In this document: piece after piece, positions 42,588 to 54,861 of the stretch | Position numbering within the stretch: the first letter of the stretch is position 1 | Layout of the letters: every line of letters begins with the position of its first letter | NCBI GenBank assembly: GCA_002049455.2 | Contig: KV918881.1 | Span: forward strand, 1-64,000 | Source of the DNA: Porphyra umbilicalis | Taxonomy: Eukaryota > Rhodophyta > Bangiophyceae > Bangiales > Bangiaceae | Reading direction: 5' to 3' | Length of the DNA: 64,000 nt | Position numbers and translations under genes: made by a program | The notes under the pieces: generated by a model | Database searches by the model: none | What the model saw: the letters and a program-made list of their open reading frames with translations, nothing else | Told to the model about the DNA's origin: nothing

Positions 42588-45500
42588 TCAGCCGGCCGCT
42601 GCTGTCGCCCAACATGGGGTTATCAACGTCCATGGAGCCGCCGCCGCCGCCGGCACCGGCACCGGTACCGCCGCCGCCACCGGCACCGGCACCGGTACCG
42701 CCGCCGCCACCGGCACCGGCACCGGTACCGCCGCCGCCACCGGCACCGGCACCGCCGCCGCCACCGGCACTGGCACCGGCTGCGGCACCGGCACCGCCGC
42801 CGCCACCGCCACCGCCACCGCCGCCGGCACCGGCACCGCCGCCGCCGCCGGCACTGGCACCGCCGCCGCCGCCGGCACCGGCACCGCCGCCGCCGCCCGC
42901 ACCTGCGTCGCGCCCCCCCTCTCCTCCCGTGCCGCGACCCCAAACCCCTCCCCCACCCCCACCCCCCCGCCCGCCCTCGCTCCCCCCCCTCCCCCCCCGG
43001 CATGCCGCCCGCGGGAGCGTTTCACCACCCGCCCGTCATCAAAGCTCGTCGACACGCCCGGCGCCGACTGGGAGGTGAGGAAGAGGCCTGTAAACTCGCC
43101 GCTGACGCCACTCTCCTCTGACGTGCGCTTGTTCGTCGCCGCCCCCGCCGCCGTCGGCCGCCCGTCGGCCGCCGCCGCCGTCCCCGCCGCCCCCGCCGCC
43201 CGCTCCGTCGCCGCCGTCAGCAGCGACACAATGGGCGGGGAGAGGTCGAGGGCGGCTGCGAGCTGCCCCGCGCTCTGCCCATCCCCGTCGCGCGCATCGA
43301 CGTCGACACCGGGCGTGGCGACGAGCTCCGAAACCATCCCTTCTCGGCGGTACGCCACGGCCATGTGGAGGAGGGAGCACGACTCCTTCCAGTGGACGGG
43401 CGCGAGGGCGGCGGCGAGGCCAGACACGGGGCGGACTGCCGCCAGGAAGGTGGTTGTGTCGCCCCACCGCACCGCTGCGGCCAGCAGGGCGGCGCGCAGG
43501 GCGGCAGACGACGGCAGCTGCCCGTTTCTCGCCGCGAGCACCGTGGCCACCTGCTGGTAGGCCGCAAATGAGTCGCGGCGGGCGTGGCACACGGACAGGG
43601 CGGCTTCAAGCGCCGGTCGCGGGTCGGGGCGGAGCCACGGGAGCGCCACAAGCGCCGCCGTCAGCGAGGTGGTCATGGACGTGGACGGCAAGGGCAACAC
43701 CGGCGGCACCACCGACGCGCCCGCATCTAGGAGATACCTGACCGTCCGCGGGCCCGCGTACAAGATGGCCGTCTGCAGGGGCGTGCGGAGGCGCATCTTG
43801 TACACCCCTGGCCCATTGATGTCAAACCTGTACTTTCCAAACAAGTCGGGGAGGAGCTCGGGGTGGGCCACCACCGCCCAGTGGAGCACCCCACACACCT
43901 GCGCGTCGGCGGCCACATCCGCGGCCACGGTCGGCCCGCGCGCGACGGCTGCGTCGAGGAGGGCGAGCAAGACGGGCACCCGGTCTTCCTCGGCAGCGAG
44001 CGCGAGCAGCGAGGACGATGGGAGGAGCGCCGGCGCCAGCTCCTCTGCCCGCATGTCCGAGTCAAGCTCGTCAAAAAAGGCGCGCTCCTCCAACCGTGAC
44101 ATGACCGACTCGGCGGTGAGGAGCGCGGTGACCACCTCGTGCCGCCCGCAGCGGACGGCGACTTCAATCGACTCGGCGTGGAGGAGGGCGGAGGGCTCGC
44201 CGACGCCACCCCCCGCCGACACGCCGCCGCTGCTGCCCGTGCCGAGGGTACCGAGGCCCCCGCTCTTGCCGCTGCTGCGGCTGCCGCTGTGGCCACTCTC
44301 CCCGGCAAAGCTGCCGGCTTGGCTGCGCGCCTCTGCGCCGGCGGCGGCGCCGCCGCCGCTGGCCGTGCGTGCCGACGCCGAGATGGCCAGTACGCTGCCA
44401 CTGCCGCTGCCGCTGCCGCTGCCGCTGCCGCTGCCGCTGCCGCTGCCACTGCCACTGCCGCTGCCATTAGGGGCCGGCGGCTCGGCGGTGGCCGTGTGGG
44501 AGAGCACCTCCCGCGCGATATCCCGCGCCACGTCCTGCGCCATGGCGCGGATGCGGTCGAGCGCCAAGTCGGGGCGCGCAACGACCGCGGGCGCCGCCGC
44601 CGCGCCCGGTGCCGCCGCTTCGCCCGCCACCCCGCGAGCGGCGGGCGGGGCGCCGGCCAGCCTTGGCGGCGGCACAATGGTCGTCACGAGCGTCGTCGAC
44701 GCGAAGCGCGTCGTCGCACCCGTGCCGCTCGCCGGCACGGCGGGGGCGGCGGGGGCGGTGGGGGCGGCGGGGGCGGCGGGGGCGGCTGCGGCGGCGGCAC
44801 CCGACGGGCTGGCCGCACTCGCCGCCCCGCCGCTGCCGCTGCCGCTGCCACTACCGCTGCCGCCGCTACCCCTGCGGCCGCCCGCCCGTGGCGGCGTCAC
44901 GTCTGGGTCGTCCACCATATCAATGACCGCCGCCTCGCCCGACGAACCTGCGCCTGCAGCGGCCGCCGCCGACGCGACCGTCGTCACCGACTCGCCGGGG
45001 CTGCTAAACCCCCCCCTGGGTCTCCCTGGTGCAAATTTTGGAGGAGGAGCTCAATCAGCTCCAGCGATACCCCGGGGCACCGCACCGCCACGTCGAGCGC
45101 GCTGTACAGCTCGTCCTTGTCATCGGGCAGCCACGGGCGGTCCGTGCCGGTCCCGCCGCCGGCGGCGCCCCCTCTTCCCGCGTCGCTCTCTTCCTCGCTC
45201 TCATCCGCCCCCCGCCCACTCATCTCGGTCGACAAGACAAAGCCGCGGACGCCTGGGAAGGCCGTCACCATCAGCCGCACAAGCGACACGCAGTTGGTGG
45301 CGGCGGCAAACGCGAGCACAAAGTTCACGCCGCGGCCGGGCACGCGGCACGGCTCGTAGGCGGTACGGAAGAGGGCAAACTCGGCCGACCGCTCGAGCGT
45401 CGGGTGGATGAGCGCGCACGCGGCGAGCGCCGACCGCGCCGCGACGCGGAGGGGGAGGGGCACCTCGGCAGCGGCCGCGGCGGCGGCCGCCGCCACCGCC

Positions 45501-45623
45501 GCCGCCGCTCGGCGCGTCCGCGGGCTGGGGGTGGCGCCCGTCTGGCGTGGCCCCGTCGGCCCAGCCTCGTCGGCCACGGCGGCTGCGTCGGTCGCGTCGG
45601 GTGGCGTCGGCACCGCCTTGGGG

Positions 45624-45654
<31 letters not shown>

Positions 45655-46226
45655 GTGGCGGCGGCAGCGGCGGCGGCGGAGGCGGCGCCTGTGCAACGCC
45701 AGGCGGGAGCGCCCGCGGCGTCGGCATGGGCGTCGGCACGGGCGTCGGCACGGGCGTCGGCGCCGGCATCGGCACAGGCGTCGGCACAGGCATTAGCGTC
45801 GGGCGCGTCGGCACCAGCGGCGTGGTCGGCGCGCCCACAACCGGCGGCGCCCGCCTGGCCGTCGGCGTGGGCGTCGACGGCGCGTCTGGCGTTGGGGGCG
45901 TGCCCCCCCCCCGCTTTGCCGCCCGTCCCGCCCCCCGCCGCCGCCCCGCCGCCCGCCGCCTCGCACGCGCGTCGACGGGCGCGAGCGCGGCGGGCACCGC
46001 CGACCGTAGCCGCGGGTGCACGTGCGCCAGCGCCCACACGTCGAGGATGTGGAGACGAAAGACGAGCGCCCGCAGGGAGGCCGTCGGCAGGTGAACAAGG
46101 GAGGGGGGGGCGTCCGCCCCAAAGTCGCGCGAGCCGGCGGCAGAGGGGGGGGCAGACGGGCGGGTGGCACCGCTGCGGGGGGAGGAGCTGCCGCCATCAC
46201 CGCCGCCGCCATCACCTCCACCGCCG

Positions 46227-46268
<42 letters not shown>

Positions 46269-46834
46269 TCGCCGCCGCCACCGCCTCCCGGTCCGTCGCC
46301 GCCGCTGCCGTTGCCACCGCCACCGCCACCGCCGGCGCCATCGCCACCGCCTCTTCCGCTACCATCACCTCCCCGCGCACCGCCACCGCCGGCGAGTGGC
46401 GTGTCAGCTTTCGTGGGAATCACGCCCGACCCGGCACTCCCCCCCCCCGGCGGCGCCGTCCGTGGCCGCGGCGGCCCGCCATGCACGAGCGACGAGCGGA
46501 CCAACAGGCGGCTACCGCCGCCGCCGTCACCAGCGCGGCGGCCGCCCACCGGCACGGGGGCGGGCACGCTGCGGTAGCCCACTGGCGGCGGGCGGTCGAC
46601 CCCCCACCCCGCCACGGCCGGGTCGCCGACCGGCCCCACGTTTGCCCGCGTCGCGCTGCCGCCGATGCGGGGATGGCCGCTACCAGCGGCCTGCGCGGCG
46701 GCAACGGCGGCGGCGGCGGCAGCAGCAGCGTCCCGGTCTGCGGCGGCGGGTGCGTCCTTGCCGCGCCCCCCCCCGCCGCCGCCGCCGCCCGACGGCCCAT
46801 CCGTATCCATTGCCGAGTCCGTTTCCGTATCCAT
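42588..46834 (-). CDS. F-box-like/ankyrin-repeat protein with long low-complexity regions; frame break at a G8 run
   Basis: Two abutting minus-strand frames look like one gene. The first starts at ATG 46834 (MDTETDSAMDTDGPSG). It passes a Gly tract and an F-box-like helix set (LVHLPTASLRALVFRLHILD, near 46080), a Pro tract, and ankyrin-type helices (FVLAFAAATNCVSLVRLMVT; ELYSALDVAVRCPGVSLELI), stopping at 44984. The second frame continues the theme from about 45000: Ser-Gly dipeptides, then ankyrin-like repeats (ALLHAESIEVAVRCGRHEVV; VCGVLHWAVVAHPELLPDLF; TPLQTAILYAGPRTVRYLLD; LLHMAVAYRREGMVSELVAT), a possible nuclear signal (RVVKRSRGRH) and an Ala/Val-Pro tail to 42588. The switch falls at eight G (45009-45016): one more G would fuse the frames, so a sequencing slip or a true frameshift is likely. 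F-box plus ankyrin suggests a ubiquitin-ligase adaptor (inference). Confidence 0.7.
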
Positions 46835-46856
46835 AGCCGACACGTTGCCGCCATGA

Positions 46857-48619
46857 TCGCCGCCTCCGCCCCCCCCCCCCCTCCAGCAGCCGCCGCCGCC
46901 GCCGCGTCATCCTCTTCAAGCATCCCCATCATGGCGGCGGCCGACACGGCAGCGACGGTGCCCATCACCGCTTGGATGCGGTCTGGTGGGAGCGACCCCG
47001 CGGCGGCGAGCGCTTGCAAGTCGAGGCTCGACCCGTCCGACACGGACATGGTCACGGGGCAGCGGCGGAGGGGGCGGGGCGGCGCCCCCGCCGAGGCGGG
47101 CGTCGCCGCCCGCCCGGCCGCCGCGCCGGCGCCGGTGACGCCCTTGACGCCAAGGTCTCCACCCGTGGCCGCCCCGGCAGCGGCGGTGCCGGGCGCCGCC
47201 AGCGGGAACGGCGCCGTCGCCCCCGTCGGGCCGGCGGCGGCAGCGGCAGCGGCAGGGGCGGCGGCAGCGTTCAGCGGCGGCGCACCGCCCCCCCCGGCCG
47301 GGCGACATGCAGCGTCGGCACCCCCCTGGGTCGGTGCGGAGCCACACGAGCCCCGCCGACGCTGCCGGGGAGCCGCGCGACGAGGCGATGCGGGAGGCGG
47401 ACGTTTCCGACGAGATGGACGCGCCGGTCATTGGCAGGCCGCTGCCGTGGCTCTTGCCCGCGCTGCCCGACCCCGACGCGGACGCGGACGCGGAGCCAAA
47501 GCCACCACTGCCGCTGCCGCTGCCGCTGCCGCTGCCGCCCACGCCACTGCCGCTGCGGCGGCGGCGCGCGCCGAGTATCCCACACGCCGTCGGCGAGGGG
47601 GGGGTGCCGCCGGCGGCGCCCCCGTCGGCGGGGGGGGGATCATCGCGGCCAGCCGGCGGCGGCGGCGGCGGCCCGCCATGGCCGGCGGCGCGCGCCGTGG
47701 CGCCATTGCTGCCCGGCGTGCAGGCGGGGGTGGCTCCGCCGCCCGTGCCAGCGGCCGCGGCAGCGGCGGGCGCACGCCCCCCCCCCCCCCCGTTGTCGGC
47801 ACGGGCACGTCCGCGGCGGCCGCCGCGTCGCCCACCGCCGTGGCCACGGCCATGGCCGTGGCCGCCGCCGTCGTGGCCGCCACATTGGCGGCGGCGAGCG
47901 CCGTCGACGTGGCCGCCATCGTCGACAGCGCCGTCGACGTGGCGGCCACCGCCGCGAGCGTCACGACACGCGAGGCGGCGGCCGGGGGGATGGGCAGCCC
48001 CGCCCGCGTCGTCACCACGGCGGGGAGGTTGCCGGGGGGGGCGGCGCCGCCGGCCCGGCCACGGCCGTGCTGGCAGCGCCGGCGAGGCCGGCGCCGGGGA
48101 GGTTGTCACCGACCGCCACGGGGGGGGGGGGATGGGCGTGTCGCCGCCGGTGGTGGGGGTGTCCCCAGCCCCATTGCCGTCGCCATTGCCGTCGCCATTG
48201 CCGCCGCCACCGCTGCCGCCACCGCTGCCGACACCGTTACCGCCGCCGCCCACGTCCATCCCGCCGCCGTCGCCCGTGCTACACCGGCTGTCGCTCCCCG
48301 TGGACGGGCGGGTGGGTGCGCCGGGCGGGCCCTGTTCCATCGACCGGTTGCCCGCGGCCCCGTCGGCTGCGGGCCGGCGGGCGGGGGGCCCCCCGTCGAT
48401 GGGAACGGCGACGGGGGCGGCCACTGGGGCCGGGCGGGGCTGCAGCGGGGGGGCGGCAGCGACGTGAGCGTGCATCCACCGGGGCCATCCACCGCGACGG
48501 CAGCGGCGGCGGCAGAGGCGGCGGGGTCGAGTGGCAGCAGCAGGGGCGTCGGGAACGAGGGGCGGCTTGGCAGCAATGGCAACCGTCGGCGGCGGCAAGC
48601 ACCACCGTCGTCGTGCCAC
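46857..48619 (-). CDS. possible 5' extension of the ankyrin gene or separate low-complexity gene
   Basis: Minus-strand frames here contain protein-like islands in different frames: MSVSDGSSLDLQALAAAGSL then PPDRIQAVMGTVAAVSAAAM (about 47050-46910), GSAGKSHGSGLPMTGASISS then SRIASSRGSP (about 47460-47360), and AAASRVVTLAAVAATSTALS (about 47990-47930). Frame changes coincide with long G or C runs (for example near 47771 and 48118), as at 45009. Either the ankyrin gene extends upstream through this region or there is another low-complexity gene. The plus strand is also largely open (46016-49429), which I take as shadow. Boundaries are not defined. Confidence 0.3.
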
Positions 48620-51600
48620 CGCGCCGGCGCCGGCGGTCTCGGCACTGACGGGGGCGGTCGGCTGCTGTCGACGCCCGTGAGGGGACGCCCGTCGGCGGGC
48701 GAGCGGGGCGATCCAGTGCCGGCGGCGGTGCGCCAGAGAGGGGAGGGCGCGGTGGTAACGCTATTGGCCACCCTGCCCCGAGCTCGGTGGGTTGAATTCC
48801 ACCACGCTTGCCCGCCCGCCACCCCCCTCCCCCCCCTCTCCTTTCTGGCCGGCAACGCGGACCTCACGGCGCGGCAGTCTCATGCAAAGCAGCCTCCCCT
48901 GATCGATTGCCCAGCGGGGATGGAACCCGCCGCCGCGGCGGGCGGACCGGTGCGGGGGAGCGACAGAACAATTACATCACGCGTGCGCGGGATCCGGTCA
49001 GCCGCGCGTCCCGGCGCGCGCCCCCGACCGGCACGCGCGCCGGCGGCGGGCCGCGGGAGTGAGTCGACGCCGCCACCCACGGGTGCCACGGGCCCAGCCG
49101 CGCGCGGCACCGTGCAGCGGCGCGCCATCGGCAGCCGGGGCGTCGCGGTCGGGGGCCGTCGCGTCGGCCGTGGCTGCCGGCGGCGGCACCCTCTCCCCTC
49201 CTGGGCCTCGCGCGCGCGCGACGGCGGCCGACGCGGCAGCGCGCCGCCCCGCCGTTGCGGCGGAAAAGAGCGGTGGGGGGTTCGGGTGATGCGGGCGGCC
49301 GTGGAACGCGGGCGCGCTGCTCCGCCGACCGCCAGGCCGGCGGCGCGCCGTCCGCGGCAGCGTCGAGGCGCCTCGCGCGCCCTCACGCAACTGTCGAAGG
49401 TGGGGGGGGGGGGGGGGGTGGCGGCGTGACGCGGCTGACCGCACGAGAAACGGCGGGGGGCGTGGCTCGTGCCCACCCCGCGCTTTGGTCCGGCAGCGGG
49501 GGCACCCACGCCGACCCTCGCGCAGCAACTGTCTGCCGCGTGGGCCCCTGCGCCAATGCTATGGCGAGCGCCTCGCCGTCCTAGAGCAGTCCTCTGCTGC
49601 CGCGGGGGCGCCACCCCCAGCCCAGTGGTTACAAACTGGGCATGCGACTCATAAGCCAACTTCTGAGGTATGATTGCCCACATATGCTTGTGGAAACGGG
49701 CCAGGAGAGGTCATGCCCGCAGGTTTTCGCCACGCACCGTTGAAGAGGTCATTTCCTGTCTGTCCGAGTTGGCCTTGTTTACAGTGGCAGAATCGTCTCA
49801 ATCAGACGAAGAACGCTTCGTCGTGTCAGGCCATCCAGGCGGACATTGAATGCGCATGGCAAAGGAATGCGGAATAGCCATGGCGCTCTTCCACAACGGC
49901 GTGTGGAGGAGATCTGCACCGTGTGGGTGCTGTGCGGGTGCCTCGTTACGACTGGGAAAGCCACCCTACAGTAAGCGGCCGGAAGAGGGTGACTCCTAAC
50001 CAGACTCGACCGATTGCAAGACCAACACGGAATGGGCATGTCCTTGACACTGCCCAGCTGCGCGCGATGAAGCGCGGACGAAACAGTGGATACGAGCAAA
50101 AGAACCGAGGTAGCCAGCCATGAAATCCATGTGCCCCCATGCCGTCCTTGGCCACATCGCAGTACGGTATAGAGCGCTTCTTGGTTTCGCTCCACAGTCA
50201 GACTGTCGCAGAAGGGCGAGATATCGAGATACCGAGGGCAGTCTCGAAAAGAGGGTTACACACCAGTCACAACTATCCCATGACCAACTTTTGTGGTTTC
50301 CCACATCATCCCCACGTGGCCTTCTCGCTGGCCACATTGTCAAAAGTGGCTTTACGTTCCACCCCCCCCGGTTGGTCGCCACTGCGCTGCCGACGTGGCA
50401 CACGCACGGCGAATGCATACGGGATCGGTATGGGATCCCTGAGGGCCCTGCCAGAAACGCGTGGGGCAGCCCGCCCACGCAGCCTGCGCTGAGCGCCGTC
50501 GGCGCCCCTTCGGTCGCGGGTGCCCGCGCCTTATGCGAGAACGAGGGCAAGAGGACTGCACACGCGCCAAGCCCGCGCCTCACGCGCAGGGCACGTGGCC
50601 TACGGCGCGCCGAGCGTGTCAACGCGGCCGCCTCAACAGGCCGCTGTGTGCTGTTTCTCGCCCGACGGCTGACGGATGTCACTCGGCGAGGTGAGGCCCA
50701 GAGCAAAGGAACCGCCGTCGACGCCGACAAGTCGGGGTGCGTCTCGGCGGTCACGCAGGCCGGGTCTGGTGGTTCCGGCAAAAGCTGGAGAAGCCCCAGT
50801 CGAGCCGATCGCTGTCTGAGCCAATCAATCGGACAAAACGGCCTCATCGCTTGGCCTGGGCATTCCACTGTTTGGCGGAACGACGATGTCGAGGGCACAT
50901 CCTTGCGCGTACTCGTTCCGCATGCAAACCAGCGGATCTGGAAGAAGCACCGTTGGTGTGTTCCGCGCCACATCAGATCCGTTGGGGAAGGTCCGAGAGT
51001 CAACCTACACCAGCTGGTGACACCAGCTGGTGTCGGTTGTCGACTGGTGTCGGTGCTGTGCCCCAGGCTCGACCCCCAAACAGGCTGCCTGGAGGGGGGT
51101 GCCTCACGTGGTTCTCTGAGGGGGCCAAGTGACGAGACAGGGAACGCCCCAGGCCGCGCAGAAACTGGGACACCATGCCGCGCTGTGCTTCACCTGCCAG
51201 AGATACCGATTGATGCCCGCAGTATCAGGACGCAGATTACGCTTCGTTTCGTTTGATATGCTACACAGATGTATTTGACGCTGCAATTTCTTTGCGCAAG
51301 AGTAGTGTGTTACAAGTCACTTGATGCTCTAGTCGCTTGTCCTGATCTTCCGGCCTGCCTGGCGCGTGGTGCTGGAGAGTTCCGGACGCCTGGAAGCGGC
51401 CCGATCAGCCCACCGCGGGCCGTGACGAACGGGCCTCGGACACGCACACGGGCCTCGTTCTTGCGGGAGGCACCACTCTGTCCACGGTCTGGAAGTGGCC
51501 ACCTCGCCACTGCTGCTCTTTCAGGTGCCAGCCGACACCCGACCGCCGACAGCAGCTGCCCCCTTTGTGGCGTCGGGCTCTTGCGCCCCCGCCTGCGCTG

Positions 51601-52590
51601 GTTGTGGCTCGAACGGCCGGCGCGCGCCGACGGCGAACGCCGCCTGGCGCAACCGCGCGACTGGCTTGTTCCAGCGCTGCCCTTTCCGGTCTGTCGGGCC
51701 CGGGCCCCGCGCGCCTCTCTGCTTCCCTGCCGATTGTTTGTGTGCCTCGCACACGCGCGGGGGCCCCACCCGGCGCCGCTGTGGTTGCCGCCGTCCCGGC
51801 ACGGCGCTGAGGTGTGTGCGTCTGCGGGCGCTGTCGCTTGCCACTCGGTGGGGCCAGGTCCCCCGCCGTCGGGCCGCCGCCACCTGCGGATCGCGGCAAC
51901 ACCGGGGTGCTGCCCAGCCGCAGCCACCACCCGGCCTTCGCGCCGCGAGCGGGTGGGGTGTGGGGTGAGTGGCGAGCCGATTGCGTGCCCCGGGACGCTG
52001 CTGCACCGGCGCACCCCCTTTGCCGCGCTGGTTGCTGCCGTGCAGTTGCGCGCGGCGCGCGTGCGCGTGTGTCGGCCCTCCCGGCCTCTGCTGCCGCGGA
52101 CGGCGCCTGGCATTGCCGCCCGGACGCCACCGCGGCTACGGGTCGGGTGAGGGGGCGCCACGGGGCGGTGACGCTGCGCCGTGCGCGGCGTTTGGTGTCG
52201 CGTCCGCTGCACGCGACCGGTGGGGCGGGGGTTTGGCGTTGGTCGCGTGACGCGACGGTGGTCGCGCGGCTGTCCCGTGCCCGCGGCGTTGCGCACGGGC
52301 ACGCCCAAACCGACGCGCGCGCGGCGACGTGCTCCTAACGCCGCCCCCGACGGGCAAGGGATCCGCGGGCGCACTTTTTCCTTTGGACCCAGTACCCCGC
52401 GGCACGGGCCATCCCTGTCTTCTCATCTCCGTTTCTCGTGCCGTCGTCGTACCGATCTCGTGTTTGCTTTGGAGCGTCCCCCCCCCCTCCCCCCCTCCCA
52501 TTCTCCCCCGCGCTGCCCCCTCCTGGCTCGGCATCGGCTGTTTCCGTGTTCCATGGCACGGGTGACGATGGTTACCCCCCCGCATCTGTC
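48620..52590. other. long intergenic stretch, no supported gene
   Basis: GC-rich at both ends (48620-49660, 51350-52560) and near 55% GC in the middle. Many open frames overlap on both strands without a domain. It contains a run of about 16 G at 49401 and paired 12-bp palindromes at 51008. A small or spliced gene could be hidden, but I cannot support one. Confidence 0.35.
51008..51032. repeat. two CACCAGCTGGTG palindromes in tandem
   Basis: The 12-bp palindrome CACCAGCTGGTG occurs at 51008-51019 and 51021-51032, one base apart, with a partial third (CTGGTGTCGG) near 51043. CAGCTG is an E-box core, so a paired bHLH site is conceivable, but there is no gene next to it. Confidence 0.7.
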
Positions 52591-53877
52591 ATGCGCCTGG
52601 TCGAAGACACCCAGCCTGGTCGCCGCGCCCCGGTGCAGGCGGACGGCGCCCCCGGGGCGACATCGCTCGTGGCGTCGGGCCCACACCAGGCGACTGTATT
52701 GGCCGGCCACGAGGAGATCCTGCCGCCTGCCGACAGCAGCGCATCGGCGCCGCCGACAGGCGCGGCTCCCGCGCCTGCCGTCACGGGCGACGCTGCGGCC
52801 GCGACGGACGGTGGTGGCGGTGGTGGCGCGGAGGGGCACGTTGCCGCCTCTGCCACCGCCGCCGCCGCTGGCTCTACGGCCGACGCGTCTTCCCCCCCGG
52901 TCGTCCCCCCAATGACGCGCGGCATGCGGCGGGTCGGTGTGGTTATCGACGGGGCGGCGCCCCGCACGCTGGCCGCCGCCGGCGCGGGCGTCACGGCCGT
53001 GGCGTTGGGCTTGCTGGCGCGGGGCATCCCGCCAGAGACCCCCGCCGAAGCGTTTTGGGCGTTCCAGCTGGCCGCCGGCGCCGCTGGCGCCGGCTTTGCA
53101 CCCCTCGTCTACCGCCTGCGGTCGGCCCAACTGCCGACGGTGGTGACGCACGGGTTGCTACCCGCGTGGGTGGCCGTCGTCGGCCTGCCGCTCACCTTTT
53201 ATGGCCTCCGCGAGCTGCTGACCGGCCACCGGCGGCCGGGCACGACGGCGTGGTCGGCGGTGTGGCGGGTGTACGCCATTATGGTCCTCTGGGCGTTTTT
53301 TGCGTGGACCAACGAAAACGTCATCCGCCCGCACCTGGCCACCGCCACATGGCCCGAGCGGATGGGGCTGGCGGGGCCCCCGCGGGGGCCCCGCGTGTAT
53401 CCGCAGGCACGGACCCCACCCGCGTTGGCGCGGACGGTCGGCGGCGGCCGGTCGGCTGGCGGCGGTCGTGGCGGCAGCGCCGCCGCGGCCGCGTCGACAG
53501 CGGCGGCGGCGGCGGCGACGACTGCTGCCCTGCAGGCGGCGGTGGCAACGGTGAAGCGGGAGCTCGTTGTGCTCATGGACCGCCGCTCGTCCAAGATGGA
53601 GGAGCTGGAGCGGGCGTCTGAGGCGGCCGACACCAGCAACAAGCTGCTGGAGCGGGCTCGCGCTCGCCTCGGCGCCGTTGCCGCCGAGGCCATGGAGGGC
53701 ATTGTCGGGAGCGGCGGGCTGGACGAGCTGGTCGTCCTGGAAGGCGTCGTCACGTGCGCCGTGCGTTATCGCGACCGCTGTCGGGAGGAGATGGGGGAGG
53801 TCGAGCGCGAAATTGGGCGGGTGGAGGAGCGGGGCGAGCGGCTCCAAGCTGAGGTGGCTGCGGCGCAGGGAGCGTAA
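52591..53877 (+). CDS. unknown membrane protein with four TM helices and C-terminal coiled coil
   Basis: The ATG at 52591 (MRLVEDTQPGRRAPVQADG) gives 428 aa. The frame is open upstream to 52438 but has no ATG there. Residues 1-110 are Ala/Pro/Gly-rich and probably disordered. Four hydrophobic spans follow: about 126-145 (TLAAAGAGVTAVALGLLARG), 154-174 (AFWAFQLAAGAAGAGFAPLV), 184-206 (THGLLPAWVAVVGLPLTFYG) and 224-243 (WRVYAIMVLWAFFAWTNENV). After a Gly/Ala linker, residues about 320-427 form a charged heptad-rich segment (VKRELVVLMDRRSSKMEELE; EEMGEVEREIGRVEERGERL). The layout (disordered N-terminus, tight TM bundle, coiled coil) suggests an organelle or endomembrane organiser, but no family is recognised. 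An upstream exon is possible. Confidence 0.7.
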   Translation: MRLVEDTQPGRRAPVQADGAPGATSLVASGPHQATVLAGHEEILPPADSSASAPPTGAAPAPAVTGDAAAATDGGGGGGAEGHVAASATAAAAGSTADASSPPVVPPMTRGMRRVGVVIDGAAPRTLAAAGAGVTAVALGLLARGIPPETPAEAFWAFQLAAGAAGAGFAPLVYRLRSAQLPTVVTHGLLPAWVAVVGLPLTFYGLRELLTGHRRPGTTAWSAVWRVYAIMVLWAFFAWTNENVIRPHLATATWPERMGLAGPPRGPRVYPQARTPPALARTVGGGRSAGGGRGGSAAAAASTAAAAAATTAALQAAVATVKRELVVLMDRRSSKMEELERASEAADTSNKLLERARARLGAVAAEAMEGIVGSGGLDELVVLEGVVTCAVRYRDRCREEMGEVEREIGRVEERGERLQAEVAAAQGA

Positions 53878-54861
53878 GTCGGTCAGGAGGTTAGGGCCTA
53901 GGCGGACCCCGGGGTGCCCGTCAAATGGCGGTGGGGAAGGGCGTGACGCAGCATGGGCCACGGTGGGTGGTGCGCCACTGTGTCTGAATGGTCCTTAGTT
54001 TGCCTTGAATATCGAGAGGGGAGGACGCCCGTGTTGTTGCTTTGTGCAGGCCGAGTCATCGCATGTGTAGGCCGTGCACCATGGCACGCGGGGGGATTAG
54101 CCACGCGGGGTGCGCCTTGTAAGAGTACCATGCGGCGCTGGGTTGCTGGGAGCTGTACCAGAACGTGTGGCCCGCCCTGCTTAGTGCTCCGCACGTTCTT
54201 GTTCTTTTTTTTTTGGCCTTCGCGTTGGGACTCGAGTGGATTCTTTCGCTTCCGTAGGCGCGTGTATGTGTTGTTTTTGTGCACAGGTTGGGCATTTGTT
54301 TGGCTGTCCTTCTCCCTGTTTCGTCCCTGTCTGGACAGCATGTCCGCTGTCCGAACCCCCGCTGCACACCTTCCTCGAAAGCTCGGTGACGTTGCCGCGG
54401 TTCGCATGTGCCTCCAAAGTGCCTCTCAGAGCCGAAGTATGGCGGCTCCTTCCCCACATCCCTTGTACAGTTCTCCATCGCCGCAGACACGGGGGAAAAT
54501 CGAGACACGGGCGACCACCTTGGCCAGAACGTGCTACAGAAAAACGGAGTAGGGCGTCCAGAGTACAGTAGCAAAACATGATCGCATGGACCTGACCACA
54601 ATTGCAGGCGGCACACAAAAAAAAGAGACAGAACTGTTGCGGGAAGAAGCGCCTGCCGACCCTCCCAACCGGCATGCGACGCCGAGGAGCCTATGCGGAC
54701 AGCAGCCTCGACCTTCGTGCACAGGAGCTGCCCTAAGGTGCCAGACATTGCCCCCAATCCACCACCGCATTCAGCTCCACACGACAGGCCACAGCGATGA
54801 GCCCAACAAGCCATGGGCCCGCGGGCCTTCCCGCGCCCCGACCCGCACACCATGACCATAT
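53878..54861. other. intergenic between convergent genes
   Basis: Lies between the 3' ends of the genes at 52591 (+) and 54862 (-). Includes a T-rich patch at 54207-54216. No supported gene. Confidence 0.45.

Noticed and set aside
46016-49429. A 1,137-codon open frame on the plus strand
   Set aside because: It is Arg/Ala/Gly/Pro noise opposite the ankyrin gene and its possible 5' extension. GC-rich repeats keep several frames open, and the minus strand carries the protein-like islands.
50120-51256. A 378-codon plus-strand frame
   Set aside because: Composition looks random for this GC content, other frames are open too, and no domain or homolog-like motif is seen.
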